Part shown: positions 1-13,439 of the stretch, in pieces
Layout of the letters: each line of letters begins with the position of its first letter
Numbering within the stretch: position 1 is the first letter of the stretch
DNA from: Enoplosus armatus
Lineage: Eukaryota; Chordata; Actinopteri; Centrarchiformes; Enoplosidae
Reading direction: 5' to 3'
DNA length: 64,000 bases
Assembly (NCBI RefSeq): GCF_043641665.1
Contig: NC_092188.1
Coordinates: forward strand, 19,303,704 to 19,367,703
The notes under the pieces: generated by a model
The model's database searches: none
Told to the model about the DNA's origin: nothing
The model's input: the letters and a program-made list of their open reading frames with translations, nothing else
Made by a program: the position numbers and the translations under genes

Positions 1-378
1 TAAACACATTGACAGGAAGATGCACATATAACAAACACAACATTGAGAGTTTGTTTATATAGCACCGTTATTAATATAATTAAAAACCTTATTTTCACTT
101 TACAAGTAAATGATGCGTATAATCACTAAAAACAAGACAAAACAGAAAAATAAAGAAAATCAAAAGAAAATAATGAAATACATACACACATACATGTGTA
201 CAACAAGGTATGTACATTAAAATAATAAATAATATATAAAACACCTGGAAACACACACACACAGAAACACACACACCCTCATATGCAGGCCTTCCCCGGT
301 GACCTGGATACACCCAGAACTGACACTTTATCTACTTAGCAGTGTCACCTTCAAAAGCATGCACCAGCAGTGACACAA

Positions 379-427
379 CCCCCCCACCCCACCCCACCCC
401 ACCCCACACACACACACACACACACAA
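379..427. repeat. CACCC/CA simple repeat
   Basis: A C-rich run leads into four or so CACCC pentamers and then a CA dinucleotide tract. It is read directly from the sequence. Confidence 0.85.
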
Positions 428-1159
428 ATAACAGTCATATGTGTGTCAGGTTTAAAGGTCTCCATCATGCTCTTTTTAAGGGGCTGGCTTCATATCTATA
501 ATTGAAGGTAATCGGCTGGTAAAAGGATTGTAAAGAGTTTTGTGTTGCAGTAAAGAATTGATCATGAGCTCTGGCTCTTTCATGGTCCTGCCGTTGACCT
601 TGTAATTGATTTGGTGAGCGCGTTTTTTTTCCCTCCGCTCTTGTGTTATGGTTTGAGATAGTGTAATTGACTTTGCTTGCTGTAGCGTCTATTCAGGTCG
701 ATCTCTTTTGTCTTTTAGCACGTGTATTTTTGTGAACTTCTATACTTGTGAGAACCAATTAGGATTTAGTGTGGGGTACATTTAAGTTAAGGTGGGGCTT
801 AGATTTATGTTTAGGGATTACAACCAGTGCAATGTCCTTACAAGTATATCAAGACGAACGTGTAAGTGTGTGTGTCTGAGCTGGCCTGATTGCATGTGCA
901 TGTGCAAGCTAGCTGACCTGTGTTACAGCAAGTGTAATTGATTGTGTGTGTGCTGGTGTTTCGGTGTTAAGGTTAATTTCTCTAACTGCTGGTAAGTGCT
1001 GTCTGACCGGTCCCCTGGCGGCCTCTCCGGGCTGAAGTAATGGCCCTAGGCCCCCGCCACTGGCCAGCCCATTGATCCGCTGATCAATACTTGCATCTGT
1101 ACCGTGCACTGAGCAGGGAGGCTCCCGCACTGACCTGTCGCTAACACACAGACCGGTGC

Positions 1160-1330
1160 AGGGCACGCAGTCACGCCACACAAATGGTTGGCAAACTGTG
1201 GTCCAGGGATCACCTAAGGGTCCTAAAAGGGGTTCCAGAGGAGTCTCCAGCAAAATTAGGTTTAGATTAATTTCGTGTGTAATTTCGTTATCCCATTTGC
1301 AGAATAGATCACTCTCATCACTGTTATCTC
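1160..1330. repeat. Probable dispersed teleost repeat
   Basis: The stretch resembles a common fish repeat with the pattern 'caaactgtggtccaggga... ggggttcc... ccagcaaaattag' followed by an A+T-rich tail. The assignment rests on recognising the pattern and not on a second copy in this window. The ends are approximate. Confidence 0.4.
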
Positions 1331-2252
1331 CCCATACAGTGCAGACAGTTGTGTTCTCCTCTGATGTTTTTTTCTGATCAAGATCCAACACTTGAAACAA
1401 GACTGTGCGCACAAAGCAGAGTATGAAAAAGAACGTCTTCCATATTGCTGCTGTCCTTACAAATTCTCACATAAAACAGAGAGTCATCTGGATTGTACTG
1501 TGTATTATTAGTCAATGATCCAGTTTTACTGTTAGACTTTCCTTAAGACATTTCTGTCATCTGGAAATCAAAATGACATCACCGCCTATCTCTGCATCCT
1601 TGTCTTCCTCCTGTTGTTTTATTCCTCTCTGGGAGCCTCCATCTTGTTTCAGATCACAGCCAATAAAGCAGCCTGCCTGTCTCTCTCTCTCTCCTCCTCC
1701 TCCTCTCTCCTACTTCCTGTTAAAGGAATCAGTCAGTCAGAGCACTCAAAACACATATTAAACAGGCATCAGCCTCTTGCCGGGGCCAAATCACGCTGTT
1801 CAAATGTTGTTCTTCCACCGGGAGCGCAGGACAACTGAAGAGATGGGATCTGCAACATTAACTTGATTCACGGCTGCAGCGACTGAGTGACACTCCATAA
1901 ACCTCAGCGGGCCGCCGCTGGGCCCCGCCGACAGCACCCCATGGCTAATGTGAGACACACTAGCAACGCATAGCCTTACCACCCCCACAGCGCTACGCAC
2001 ACTCTGACACACACATATGTAAGCAAGCACATTCAGGGACTAGCATATACATATTGTACAGACACATACACCAGTGAAGCCTGACCTTAACATTGCACCC
2101 ACATATTGACACACACATACAACATGATTCACATAAATACATACATGCATTAACACATATTTGGCACAAGCTGGCAAAACTAAGCTTTACCAAGCTGAAC
2201 ATACACATACAGCCAGGGGTGCACTCTCTAATATGCTCTTTCTGTCTTACAA

Positions 2253-2275
2253 ACACACACACACACACACACACA
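2253..2275. repeat. (AC)n microsatellite
   Basis: A dinucleotide run directly visible in the ZNF407 intron, followed by TATATA. Confidence 0.85.
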
Positions 2276-4910
2276 TATATAAACAGGTTTTATGGTAATG
2301 CAGCAGAAACATTCCTGCACAACCATTGAGTTATTGTCCTCTCCAGCCGACCTCTCAGCTCGCAGCGCTTTGGCGTAGGCAGTTAGCATCGGCCCCGTAG
2401 CTCTGTGTAAATAGGTAACCTCTGCTGCTCAAAATGCCAACTTCCTCTGGCTGTCTTCAACAGTGCTGACTCCCTCCACACACTAACTACTGTGGCTGTC
2501 ACTTGAGATACAAATAGTACAGTCCAAATTGATATTTACTACACAGACTTGTTCCCTGTGTACTGCAGTGAGTTTTTTGTTTGTTTGCCTTTAAACAAGT
2601 GTACATTGTTATCTTCTACTACACGTATAAGGAGAGCGAGGTATGCAGTAGATGTATAGAGACGTGAGAGAAGAGACAGGCAGAACGACAAATACAGCAG
2701 GCAGACCTAAAGCTGGTCAGAATCAGGGAGTTGTGTGGTCAAAAATAATGCAAAATGTAGCCCTGATATAATTCTAAACAATGCCCCTGTCTGATAGCTC
2801 TTTGTAGTAACTGCTTTTACCAGGTATGAAAACACACTATGAGAAAATTCTTCTTGAGTATAAGAGTGAAAACAGCTTTATCCTCACAAAATGACCCTGT
2901 CCATCTACGCTTAAATGACTACACTCTTTCTCAACTCTGCCAATATCAGCTTATGTTCTGTGATGTGTAGATTTGTAAATTCTCCATCATTTGTAAAGTC
3001 CATTATGATTCACCACCTGAAAACACTGGCTAACTCTCCTTTTCTGCATAAATCAAACACTTCTTTGTGAGAGGAGATCATTGAAATGATCATTCTTTTT
3101 TAGCTACTCCCTAAAAATAAACCTGGCAGGTGTAGACAGGCGTGGGTGTATGTGTGCAGATGTCATTAAAATAACTAACCATCCAGCCTTAGAGCTGCAA
3201 CAGGTTCTCATTTTCTCACTTTCAGGATAATGCCAGTTTTTGATGATTGATCATACTGTATGCTAAGTGTGAGCATTAGCACAGGACATATTTATATATC
3301 GGAGATACAGAGATAAGCCACTTTTTGCCACTCTTCTCATCAGATATTGGCCAAGTTGAGCAATTAAACAAAAATGAGAGTATTCCTTTAAAGCCTTGAA
3401 CAGACAGGAAGCATAAGTGGATGCATGTGTTGCTAGAAAAGGCCATAAAACACTGTATTTTTGTGGTTTATTGATAACTTAAATGCTCTAAAATTGAGTT
3501 CTTAGTTGAACCTGGGAGCCACAACGTAATACCTCTAACTTTCCTTGCAGTCATTAATAATAATAGGTGTGTTTCTTGCATCTGCAATTTCTATATGTCC
3601 GCGTCATGAAGTGTTAACTGTTTCCTCCACCGCTTCATGTACAAGCTTGTAAAATGTACGGATAGTCCATTTTCAGAGTGTATCTGTGCAGGATTAACAG
3701 GCTCCCTGTCGCCTGTGGTCACTGCCTGCTTGTCCAATAAGAGAGTTGAAGCTAACACAACTCTGTGCCTGTTTACACTGGAGGAGGACAGGGCACCGTT
3801 GGGTCAGAGACTGTTTGCAGCACAACTCTGACTTTCCGATCACATTGTCAACCTTGTGAGTGCAGGACATTAAATGTCTGGGGGAGATAGGAATATCAAT
3901 GATTGATGAGTTTGTTCCAGTATGTACTGTGAGATCTGTGTGATCTCTTGGCTGCCCTTTGGGGTAAACCATATACCTCCAAAATTTCAACTTTTCAGGA
4001 ACCGAGAGAAAAACAGAAAGTTTTTTTTGTTTTTTCCTGAAAAGTTGAGGGTTTGAAGAGAGTTTTGGAGTTTCACGAGTCTAAAGGGTTGTAGAACCTG
4101 CAAACGTTCAAGTGCAAACCTTTAGATGAAACTAAAACACTGCAAATTAGGATCAATGCAGTCTTCCCATGACAATAATAGTGTGCTTTCAGTATTGGTA
4201 CAATAAGTTCATCTATGCTCAGAAGCCGAGGCGTGAACAGTCCCCTCTTCACTTTCTCAAATTCCCATTTTTCTGCATAGATTATCCTACAAGTGTCTGA
4301 GCCAGGCGCTGTTTAAACAATGGCATTTCTAACACTGTTCCCATCACCTTGGAAACGCCATGGCAACCTGTGATCTGAGAGGGCACAGTGTGGCTCAATT
4401 AGCACCAGCCGTATCTCACCACACTCGTCCTCCAGCCTAATATCTCCATATTCTGTCTCCTTTCATGCATTAAGTGACACAAATATGTGAAGTGTTACAT
4501 CACCTTTTATATCAGCTTAGCTTTCCTTATAGCCTTTTCCCTTTTTTTTCCTCACAGTGATGGGTGCACAAACATAGTCAGTTCAACAGCTGTGGTTACC
4601 ATGAACATTAAGCGAGAGGATGAATATGAACGGCTATGTGTGGTACCGTATGTGCACTAATTGCCATGCCTATCTTTGTTCTTTTGGACATGATCTTGAC
4701 CATCTTGCCACTAAATTATTTCCCTTTTAGATTCTGTGTTTGGACTCGAAAGAATCCCTTCTATCTCTCATCATAGCTCCTGTTGTCTTTTCTCTTTATA
4801 CTTTGCATATACTAAGTTTTAGCAGTCTAGGAATTGAATAAAAGTATCAGCAAAATACCAAAAAGTTGAAATGTAAGTAGTAATGTCAAATGTGTATCTG
4901 TCTTCCCCAG

Positions 4911-5791
4911 GTATCGTGTCCAAGTCTTTCGAGTGCCGTCTGAAGGGTCAGGGGGCTACGTTTGTGGAAGCGGACGCCGTGGACTCCCCTGTGAGCAAGA
5001 AGGGCTCATCTGAGGGATCCGGCCACGATGAGCCTGTCCAGCAGGTCATCATCATCCAGGGCTACGGCGACGGGGAGGTGGCCATCGACCAGGCCCTGGA
5101 GGAGTCAGCTGCTGCCACCTTGCAGACGCTGGCCATGGCCGGCCAGGTGGCGGAGGTGCTCCACATCACCGAAGACGGACAAGTCATAGCCTCGGGCAGG
5201 GAAGTGGCATCCGCGGGTGCTCACCTGGCCGGAGGCAGCACCCAGTATGTGGTGCTGGAGTCGGGGGAGGCCAGGGAAGGGCTGCGGGCTGTGGCTAGAG
5301 GAGGGGTAGCGATCGCCGCTGCAGGACAAAGTCACATTGTTTCAGAGTCGTCCACAGCTCTGGATGCTCTGCTTAGTGCTGTCAGCGAAATGGGCCATCA
5401 GGAGGAAATGCAAGGAGAGGCGGCCGTCGTTCATGAGGTCTTGGCCCCTGAGATAGCAGAGGCTGTGCAGAGAGAAGGGCAGCGGGACGTAAAACAGGAG
5501 CAGGAGGAGGTGCAGGTCATCCAGGAGGCCGGCCAGGAGGAGATGCAGGAGGTGCTGCAGCTTGCCGCATCCCAGATGATGAAGGAAGGCCTAACCCAGG
5601 TTATTGTTAATGATGAAGGAACCCATTACATTGTGACGGAGCTGGACAACTGCACCTTACAGGTGGAGGGAGGCGTGTATGGGGAGGCTGGGGTTGGTGA
5701 CGGGGAGGTGCAGCAGGCAGAGCAGCAGGCTGGAGAAGAGATGGTGGTCTATCTGGATGGAGCCCCTCATAATATAGTTCTGGAAGGGTAG
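4911..5791 (+). CDS. znf407: ZNF407 terminal coding exon (C-terminal tail of zinc finger protein 407)
   Basis: The exon starts after a polypyrimidine-CAG acceptor, completes a split codon with two bases, and encodes 292 residues to TAG at 5789-5791. It contains no C2H2 finger; the many fingers of this large nuclear transcription factor would lie in upstream exons outside the window. Visible parts are a short basic/Cys start (IVSKSFECRLKG), an ESAAATLQTLAMAGQVAEVLHITEDGQ-type segment at about 64-90 (motif described, not given in full), an acidic Gln/Glu-rich, probably helical stretch at about 160-225, and short hydrophobic strand-like modules at about 42-50, 80-93, 110-117, 228-244 and 276-290. 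ZNF335 has a very similar tail, so the exon alone could fit either gene. The neighbours zadh2 and tshz1, in the human 18q order, favour ZNF407. The ATG at 4883 is intronic and is not a start codon. Confidence 0.75.
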
Positions 5792-6560
5792 ATGAGAGAG
5801 AAATGAACTACAAGAGGTGCATTTGTCATTTGATTTCAGTTTTCCTTGTTTAATTCTGTTTAAGCCTGCATTAGGCCAAATGTTTGCCAGTAAATCTCTT
5901 CCAGTCTCCCTCTTCCCTGTTTGATTCAGTTCACTTCGGTTTTATGTTTTTTACTATCCTCTCTTGGGCTATGCTAAACTCAGGTTAAACATCATTTATT
6001 TAGAAGGACAGTGAAGGAAATATGTTTGGTGCTAAGTGAGTTAACTTGCAATCCTCACAACCACCAAGACTACATTAACCACTTGCTTAATGCAATGCAA
6101 CTTAAGGAAATTCATATATTTCCTCCTGAAATATTTTTTAAAAAAGACGTCTAATATGCTGAGAATTAAATGGGAAAATGTATTCTGCCCCGTAGAGGTA
6201 ACAACAGTTTTCTGTTTTCTTTATGATACTTTATTTTAATATTACCTTAAGTTTTGTTTTTGATGTTAGAATTTTTCTCATGTCCTATGACACAGTGGTT
6301 TATTAATATCTGTCTATTTTCTAAGGTTTTTTCTTTCCATCATTTGTAGTGATTAGTATATTTTCAGTTATGAAACAATAACTTGCCCCCAAACAGATCC
6401 TACAGATGATTTATATGTAACAAAATAGAGTTGATAATTATACATTTCAGTTTTTTGACAACCCTTCAGCTGTTTGTAAGTTCAGCTTTTGGGAAACCTC
6501 TAAAAACCATTAATTCAATTTCATTTCTGACAATAAAGATTGAGGCTAATTTTTAACAAC
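5792..6560 (+). other. ZNF407 3' untranslated region with poly(A) signal
   Basis: A+T-rich sequence follows the stop codon. A canonical AATAAA lies at 6532-6537, followed by T-rich and GT-containing sequence, so cleavage is expected near 6550-6560. The 3' end is inferred; other poly(A) sites cannot be excluded. Confidence 0.6.
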
Positions 6561-9177
6561 AGTGGCCAGATCTTTTTCGTCATAGCATTTGCTGTTAATC
6601 GTCGTGTCACACAAGCACACACTTCAGCATCAATACTGAGATTACATGTACAAGCAACATGCACATACATGCATCAACTGCTGGCTCCCATCATGCTTAC
6701 TGAACTCTAACACAGTCATTATCATCACCATTATCATTATCGTCATCATGATCACCATCATCCTAATCGTCATCCCCCCCCCCACCATCAGGCCCATTCT
6801 GTTCATTGCATACAACATGCTCATCCTTTCTTTCCCCAGCAGTATTCAGCACTGGAGGGAGAATCAATATTCATTTAGGCCCCTACACAGGGCCTGGTTT
6901 CTGATGGAGTGAGTGGGAGAGCAGTATGACGGCTGCAAACACAATGGCCAACCGCTGAAAGTAGAGAGACAAACCACTCATACACACCGAGGGCATCAAA
7001 AGATCATCCCTTTAACACACGCACGCACACACACACACACACACGCACCGCGCGCACACAGCGCAAAGGTGGGCTGAGAGAGAAAGTGGTGGAGGAGTGG
7101 GCAGGAAAAAATGAGAGGATTACAGATGGATGTTGAGAGAGGTGAGGCCAGAGAGAAGTGAAAGAGCAGTGAAATCCACAACCACACAGAGAGAAGGGAG
7201 CCTGTAATTTCACATAACACCTGTCTGCCTTTCAGCCTGTCTTTGTCTCCTGCTTCATGTTGCATTTATAAACTCACGCACTCTTTTCATGCTGTTTTTT
7301 TTTCCTCCATTCACCAAAGATAGGCACGTTTAACAGAGGTTGCGTTCTCTGTGTGAGCATCCATACTTGCCTGTGAACTAAAGTTTGTTAACAAAAAGAT
7401 GCAGCAATAACGTTTAAATGCCTCGCATTTATAGAATTGACCACCATAGTCTGCTTTGAAATAACTTAAGGATTCATATACAGACCGCAGTGTGTGTGTT
7501 TGTGTGTGTGTTTGTGTGTGTGGTGTGGTGGGAGGCTGTTGAATATTTCAGATAACCTGAATTTGTTTACATTTCATGATGAACTGCAAAATGGATGCAT
7601 TCTTAAAGTGTGCTTTCCAACCTGTTTTTGGCTTGTGACTCCCTTGAAAGCAAGCACTGACTATTTGCAATTATGTTTTTAGAGCTATGACTGTCAAGCA
7701 AAGAGTGACTTTTGTTTGAAGCCTGAGAAACGATTAGAGGAAAATCAGAAAAAATGTACTATTATTTTGTGTAGCATTTGCAATTGTTTTTTCTTCTTTT
7801 CTATCCTAATAATAGTCTTGTGACCCCTCAGATTTATGTCATGACCTCTCAAGGGGTTCCAGACCAGTTTGGAACTACTGCTTTAAATAGTTCCTAATTT
7901 TAAACCTATTTACCGCATTCTCTTCATTAAGTGGAGACACAAATCTATATACAGTGTTTTGTATGTGTTTGGCTAATGTGACCATGTATGATGTGGCACT
8001 CAAAACATTTTAAATGTCTGAACTGTGTGTTCTCTAACTGACCTCTATTGAAAGCAAAAGTCCTCTTTTAATATGGACTTCAGTCCCGGTAGGTAAACCA
8101 TATTACTGTATGCACCCTGTGATGCAAATAACAAAGTGAGGGATCTGAGCTTAGCTGGATTCATGGCCTCCACTAACATCTGCAGCTCACTGTGTGTGTT
8201 GGTGTTTTTGTTCTGAACAGGAATGTCTGTTTGTCTGCTGCGCTCATGCTCGCACATTATTCTACATGTCTGACTGAGAGATTGTGTACTGTACTGTGCG
8301 CATCTCCACCCTCCCCGTGTATGTCCCCTAATCAGGGCTGGATGGCTCATTATTAACTGCAGCAGGCCACTCGTGTGACATGGAAGAGAGAGAAATTAGC
8401 AGCTGTCACCCAGTGATGAGTTCATTTCCTGACAGGCCTCAGCTCCGAAGAGTCCTGCTGCAGACGACCAGACGGCTGATGGAAACCTGCTGCTGAAGCT
8501 TAATTGGAGAGCCGGAAAAGGGCAGGGGGGGAGGAGGGGTGGGCTTGGATTGAGAGATGAGGGTAAAGAAGTGGGAGCAAGGGTGGAAGTAATGCATTAA
8601 AGTATTAAGTAATATTTAGAATGTAACTACTATGAAAAAAACAAAACGTTTAACTTAATTTAAACAGAGTTCCAGTAGTTCAGTAGTTTGCACATTTTGC
8701 TTAACACCCAGCCCCTGGAGACACCATATTTTCAAGGTTTTGTATACTCTGCCATGAATCATACCTTTGTTTGTTTTTAAGACAATGTGACAAAAGTCTG
8801 ATCTATCTATATATACCACATGTACATAGTCACTTCTGTGAAAGTTCCACATAGCGTTAGCATCCTGTGGGGGGATCAGCTGGTGGAACTGTACTTTTAC
8901 TTTGAAGGCAGGATACTTACTTATAATGCTGTATTTTTAAAAAATATTTTTACATTGTGGCATTACTACTTTAAGGATCTAAATACTTCCAACCCTAACC
9001 CACCATGGGCTGGGTGGGAGTGGAGCGTAAAGACTCAGTATGTTGGGTGACATACATACATAAATGCACTCTCACATGCACACTCTCATACATAGGAACA
9101 CTAACCTGCACCCTCTCCCGGGGGCAACTCTCATCACTCTCCTGGGGACAACTGAGAGGGACAGCAGTGTGGATGGG

Positions 9178-9180
<3 letters not shown>
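6561..9180. other. Intergenic: no gene seen
   Basis: This follows the ZNF407 poly(A) signal. It holds an imperfect ATCATC/GTCATC tract with a C-run (about 6717-6790), CA repeats around 7020-7045, GT repeats around 7490-7523, a dispersed repeat at 7610-7890, and a repeat-poor segment around 8360-8510. Frames of 60-100 codons here are short, low-complexity, or lack family resemblance. Confidence 0.6.
7610..7890. repeat. Dispersed teleost repeat ('cttgtgactccc ... ggaactactg' type)
   Basis: It begins near 'caacctgtttttggcttgtg', runs through an A+T-rich middle and ends near 'ggttccagaccagtttgg' and 'ctactgctttaaatag'. This is the architecture of a widespread fish repeat whose ends contain 'gggaaccactg'-like words. 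A shorter relative lies at 39168-39227. Confidence 0.55.

Positions 9181-9256
<76 letters not shown>
9181..9256. repeat. (CT)38 microsatellite
   Basis: A perfect CT dinucleotide run of 76 bases. The Ser-Leu and Arg-Glu frames it produces on the two strands are artefacts of the repeat. Confidence 0.97.
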
Positions 9257-9260
<4 letters not shown>

Positions 9261-11187
9261 CCCTGAGTATGATAAATATGGCAATTCTGTTTAGTCGCCA
9301 TCTATAGAAAACATATCAGCCTGGGGATCATTTTCTTAATGTCTCCGCTATTAGTTTTGGCTTCCCTTTGGCAGTATTAGCATGCCGGCTGATACGCTCT
9401 GCTTGTGTGTGTGTGCGTGTCCTCGGGGCTCCAGGTGCAATTCTATTAAACCCGACTTGTTTGTTTATTTCCTGTCTGTCTCCCTCTACATGCGCCCTGC
9501 TTGCTAGAACCTCGAATCGTGGTGTGTACATACATCCGTGTATTGATAGGCCACATATAGCTGCATGTACAGTCAGAATCCAGTGTTTGTTTTTGTCTTT
9601 GTTTTTTTGTTGTTGCTGTGAATCGATAGTTTTGTTTGAGGCAGAGGTAGAGTGCTAGGGAAGCCATAGTTCAGTTACGGTTCATCTCTTCCATGGGAGT
9701 TATTAGGGGAAAATGGGAATTGGGAGGGGGTGGGGGGCCCTGCATGGCTCTTCTCCCTTTCTCTTACTTTTCCTATGTGGCTCTGCATTTGTGTCTTTGA
9801 TCATGTTAATCCCTGCCTAGCGCCCACCCCCCGATCTCCCTGCCATAGACTCACTGCTACACACACCTCAGCGCCTGACAGAAATTGACAGCCCACTCTA
9901 TCCCACACATACACACCCCCTCCAAAATGGCAAGCATTCTCCAGTCCTCCATGGAGCAGCTTACCCCCACCCCTAAAAAAGAATCAAATAAAACACCAGG
10001 CAGGCAGGCAGTCCCATTGACAGTCTGCGGCACTTCATTAAGGAGAAGCAGTGATTGAAAAGGGATCTGATTAGCTCACTATGATGAGATAGCAACGTTT
10101 CAACCTTGAACCAGAAACAACTGTAAGTGCTTTTTAATTAGGCACACAGCACTGAGGAATAGCACTTCAAAACATAAAAAAGAGGGAGTGAAAGACAGAG
10201 TATCTCCAGCAGAAGGGAAAGTAAATGATGAGGCAAAGAGTGGATCAGTGGGAGGCCTATTCCCTCTGCCCTTACAAGAACATCACTTTTTCAACACCAT
10301 GCACATCATGGAGGAGAAACTTGAAATTGAATTGAGCTGAAATGCTCTCAAAACAGTTCCTGTTTGGTTTCTCCTCCATTTAGATGTACAATATTTAAAA
10401 CGATATAGGCCTCTTGAGGGTAAGAAGTAGAAGGGTAAGGGTAAGAAATGCCTTCAATCTACCCTCTTGAATTAAACAATCTGACATCCTCAATTTTATA
10501 TCAGTGGCCTTCACAGAGTCTGATTCACGTGTATAAACTGAGAAGTCGGCACGCTATCCTGCGCCAACACGCCACTCTGTTTAAATAGCAGATCTTCACT
10601 GTCAGCCTGCGATAACACCTTTCTACATAGCTGCTGCAGCCATCTGCTTCATGTCAGCCCTGCCATATAGGGGTTAACTCTGTTGGTATATTCATTTTAG
10701 CAAAACAAACAACGTGACAGATGAAGAGAGGGGAAAAAAACGGTATGATATTTTCTTGATTCAGAGAATATTTCATGATAAGGTGAAACTTTAATGTTTT
10801 ACTTGGCAAAAAGTTGGGTCACTCCAGCAGTAAATACTTCCAAAATACAGCAAAGAGAAAATAACAATCTGTGCCAACTCCGAAAATACCAGTAAATAAT
10901 ACACCAAAATGAAGCAAAGAGATCAGTAGTTAAGTAAAACTGGAATCTAGATTTCTTCTTTCTTTCTTTCGTTAAATCAGTTTCCATGAATATTTACTGT
11001 AGCGTAACATGATTGACAAAAGTGTATCATCATTTGGGTTCACTTCCTCATTTAGTGCACTTCACTCCCAGTCAATTATAAGAATATAGTGATAATATGA
11101 GAGTGCAAGGTGACACCAGTAATGCATGAACATCAGTACACTGCAAGAATAAATTCCTTTTGTTCTACTCAAGAAAATAAAAGACTA
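9257..11187. other. Intergenic: no gene seen
   Basis: Mixed-composition sequence with short CA/GT words, a G-rich spot near 9721-9736 and CTTT repeats around 10955-10970. No splice-flanked coding segment was recognised. Confidence 0.55.
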
Positions 11188-11640
11188 AGAGTTTACAGCC
11201 TTGCAAGTGGCTCTGTGAGGCTCAGCAGTGTTTTGAGCTAAATCATCAGCACGCTGTCATGCTCTCAATGACAATGCTCACATGCTCATGTTTGGCAGGT
11301 TTAATGTGTACCATGTTCACCATCTCAGTTTAACTTGTTAGCATGCTAACATTTGCTAATTACCACAGGTAGCCTACATCTGATACAGATGGGAAAGAAA
11401 CATTTAGCAAATATTTGGTCATATTGAAATTTTGACCAGATGATGGCGTCAGGTTGATATATAGGGATCATCACAGTCATTACAGTTTATCCAGAGAAAG
11501 ATGTGAATGTCTGTACCAAGTTTTATGGCACTCCATCCAATAGTTGTTGAAACATTTCACTCAAAAGCACAAATGTTAACCTCATGGTGGCGCTTGAGGA
11601 ATATTCAGAAGATCAGATTTCATAGTAATCCATTAAAAGG
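11188..11640 (-). repeat. Dispersed teleost repeat, copy 1
   Basis: Read on the minus strand, this matches the copy at 23930-24440 along its length. Shared words are 'ggatgga(g/t)tgccataa', 'gatgatccc', 'gccaccat'-like sequence, 'aattagcaaatg', 'ttagcatgct', 'tttagctcaaa', 'cacagagc' and 'ggctgtaaactctt'. It is a widely distributed fish repeat. The small open frame inside it (11507-11716) is not a gene. Confidence 0.75.
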
Positions 11641-13439
11641 TTGTTCAGTACGTACTGGTATATATTTCAGTCTGAATCAACGCAGTGGACCGATCGACCG
11701 GCACTGTTGTACCTAGAGCCATTCCGCTAGCATAGCTAAAAACTATGGAAACCAGAAAGGAAGAGGGTATTGCTTTTTATTAACTACCTGAGATGAAAAC
11801 ATTAGCAGCTCATATCATCTCTGTCCACCACTACCTCAACCACCAACTACCATCATACCTGTTGTCTTTTCCACATCTTGTGAAAATGACTATCACAATG
11901 AAAAAAGTAAAACAAAAAGTACATTCTTTTTGTATTTTGATACCAAAAACTTTACTTAACATTTTCTGACGTAAAAGAACAACAACTACCTGGCAGATAT
12001 TAATCCAATCCTGAAAGGCTTGTTCCATGAAGGATGTGCCTTTTTTGACATTCACAAAGCTGATTGATTGATTCAACATCAACTTGGCTGGTGGAAGCCC
12101 AATTTAAATGTTATTCATTTTGCACCATTTCAAAACACTTGTTGAAAATGTGTTTGTCAGTTGGACGAAAACAAAGCTGTTGGTGCCCTTTACTAATTTA
12201 ACACGGCGAGGCCCCATCCTGTGGCTTCAGCTAACTGCATATTGATACTGCTGAAACTTTGAGCTACACATTTTCTTTGCCTTCCTAACTGTCTGATGTT
12301 GTTTCACCAAGAGAAACAGGAAAGGACTTGTGAACATTCTTACGGCAGATGTGACAGCTTTCAGATGAAGAAAAGATCCCTCGGATTGCTCTTGCAACAC
12401 AACTCTGTATTCATTTATTACACTTACATTCCAGTCCAGTTGGACTATCGTCAGTGCGTGAAATGTTTATAAATGGGCCCATGTGTGTTTGCATCTTTAC
12501 TATTGAAATGAAGTGACTAAAATGAGAATGTCAAATATCTGCATGAGCAAAGTTTTATTTTGCAGCAGGCAGCTTTCCTCTTAGTCACCCCCTCATGTCT
12601 ATTACTTTCCTTTTTCCTGTCTCTTACGTCTTTCTCCTACTGAACGAGGAAGTCAGGACTCAACTCTCAGGGTGATCTCATTTGCTGGATTGAGTTTTAG
12701 TGTCACTGATATTGGATTAGATGTGATACTACTCCTGACTGTGCCACTGCAGAAGTGCAGTCACGAATTTATGGTGCTGCCAATGGGTGGTGTCTGTGTC
12801 ATTCAACAGGACTCATATTATTGGCTAATTCCCTCATCCCCAGTGATCTGGTTGGCATTTCAGCCCTCTAAAAAAACCCTACATGGGAGTTAGCCTTTGA
12901 ATATAATGTTCTCAGAGAGGAGGAATACGTCATTTGCGAAGATTTATTCCCAAATTGATCTTAAACATATCTGAGCTTGTTATAATTTCTCTGGTTTTCT
13001 CATAGCAGGATATTTCAAAGCAGGACATAATTACGGTGTGCTTCCTTCCCAGCCTCCCTGACCGTCTGCCTTTTAACCATCTTGCATGGTGAATTGAGCC
13101 CCGCATTTGTGAAGTGTAGCCCTGGGAGTCCCCTGGTGGCCCCTGCCTTGCTGTAACAAGCGTGGGGGGCCCCTGTGGTAAGTGCTCTCTGGGGACCCTG
13201 GCTCTGATCTGGCCATCCCTTGGGCCCTGTTAATTCCTGCTCCGCTCAGAAAGTCTCACCACTCTCCACTGCTCTCCTCCTCCTTCTCTTCGTACTGCTC
13301 TCCTCCTCTTCTTCATCCACCCATCGTACTCTCTCTTGCTCTCTCTCTGTTCTTTATGTAGAAGGTGTGCTGTCAACAGGGAAGTCGGCCGGTCTCATTA
13401 AAAAGCTGGTGGAGGTTGTGAAGTTGTGACGGTGACAGA
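11641..13439. other. Intergenic: no gene seen
   Basis: Mostly A+T-rich non-coding sequence. A more balanced, repeat-poor patch lies around 13020-13220 (ending near the words 'ccctggtggcccctgcc' and 'gctctctggggacc') before a CT-rich stretch at 13255-13350. No coding exon was recognised. Confidence 0.5.

Larger units (their letters stand above)
1..4910 (+). other. Last intron of ZNF407 (3' part)
   Basis: This stretch lies upstream of the ZNF407 terminal exon and ends in a good acceptor (pyrimidine-rich run, then CAG at 4908-4910). I see no C2H2 zinc-finger codons and no open frame that looks like an exon on either strand. It contains a CACCC/CA tract near 379-427, a probable dispersed repeat around 1160-1330, a CA run at 2253-2275, and otherwise unremarkable A+T-rich sequence. 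Calling it an intron is inferred from the terminal exon; the preceding exon is outside the window. Confidence 0.75.

Noticed and set aside
4883..4910. Met codon at 4883 as the start of an intact 302-residue gene
   Set aside because: A pyrimidine-CAG acceptor ends at 4910 and homology begins after it; the upstream codons are intronic read-through.
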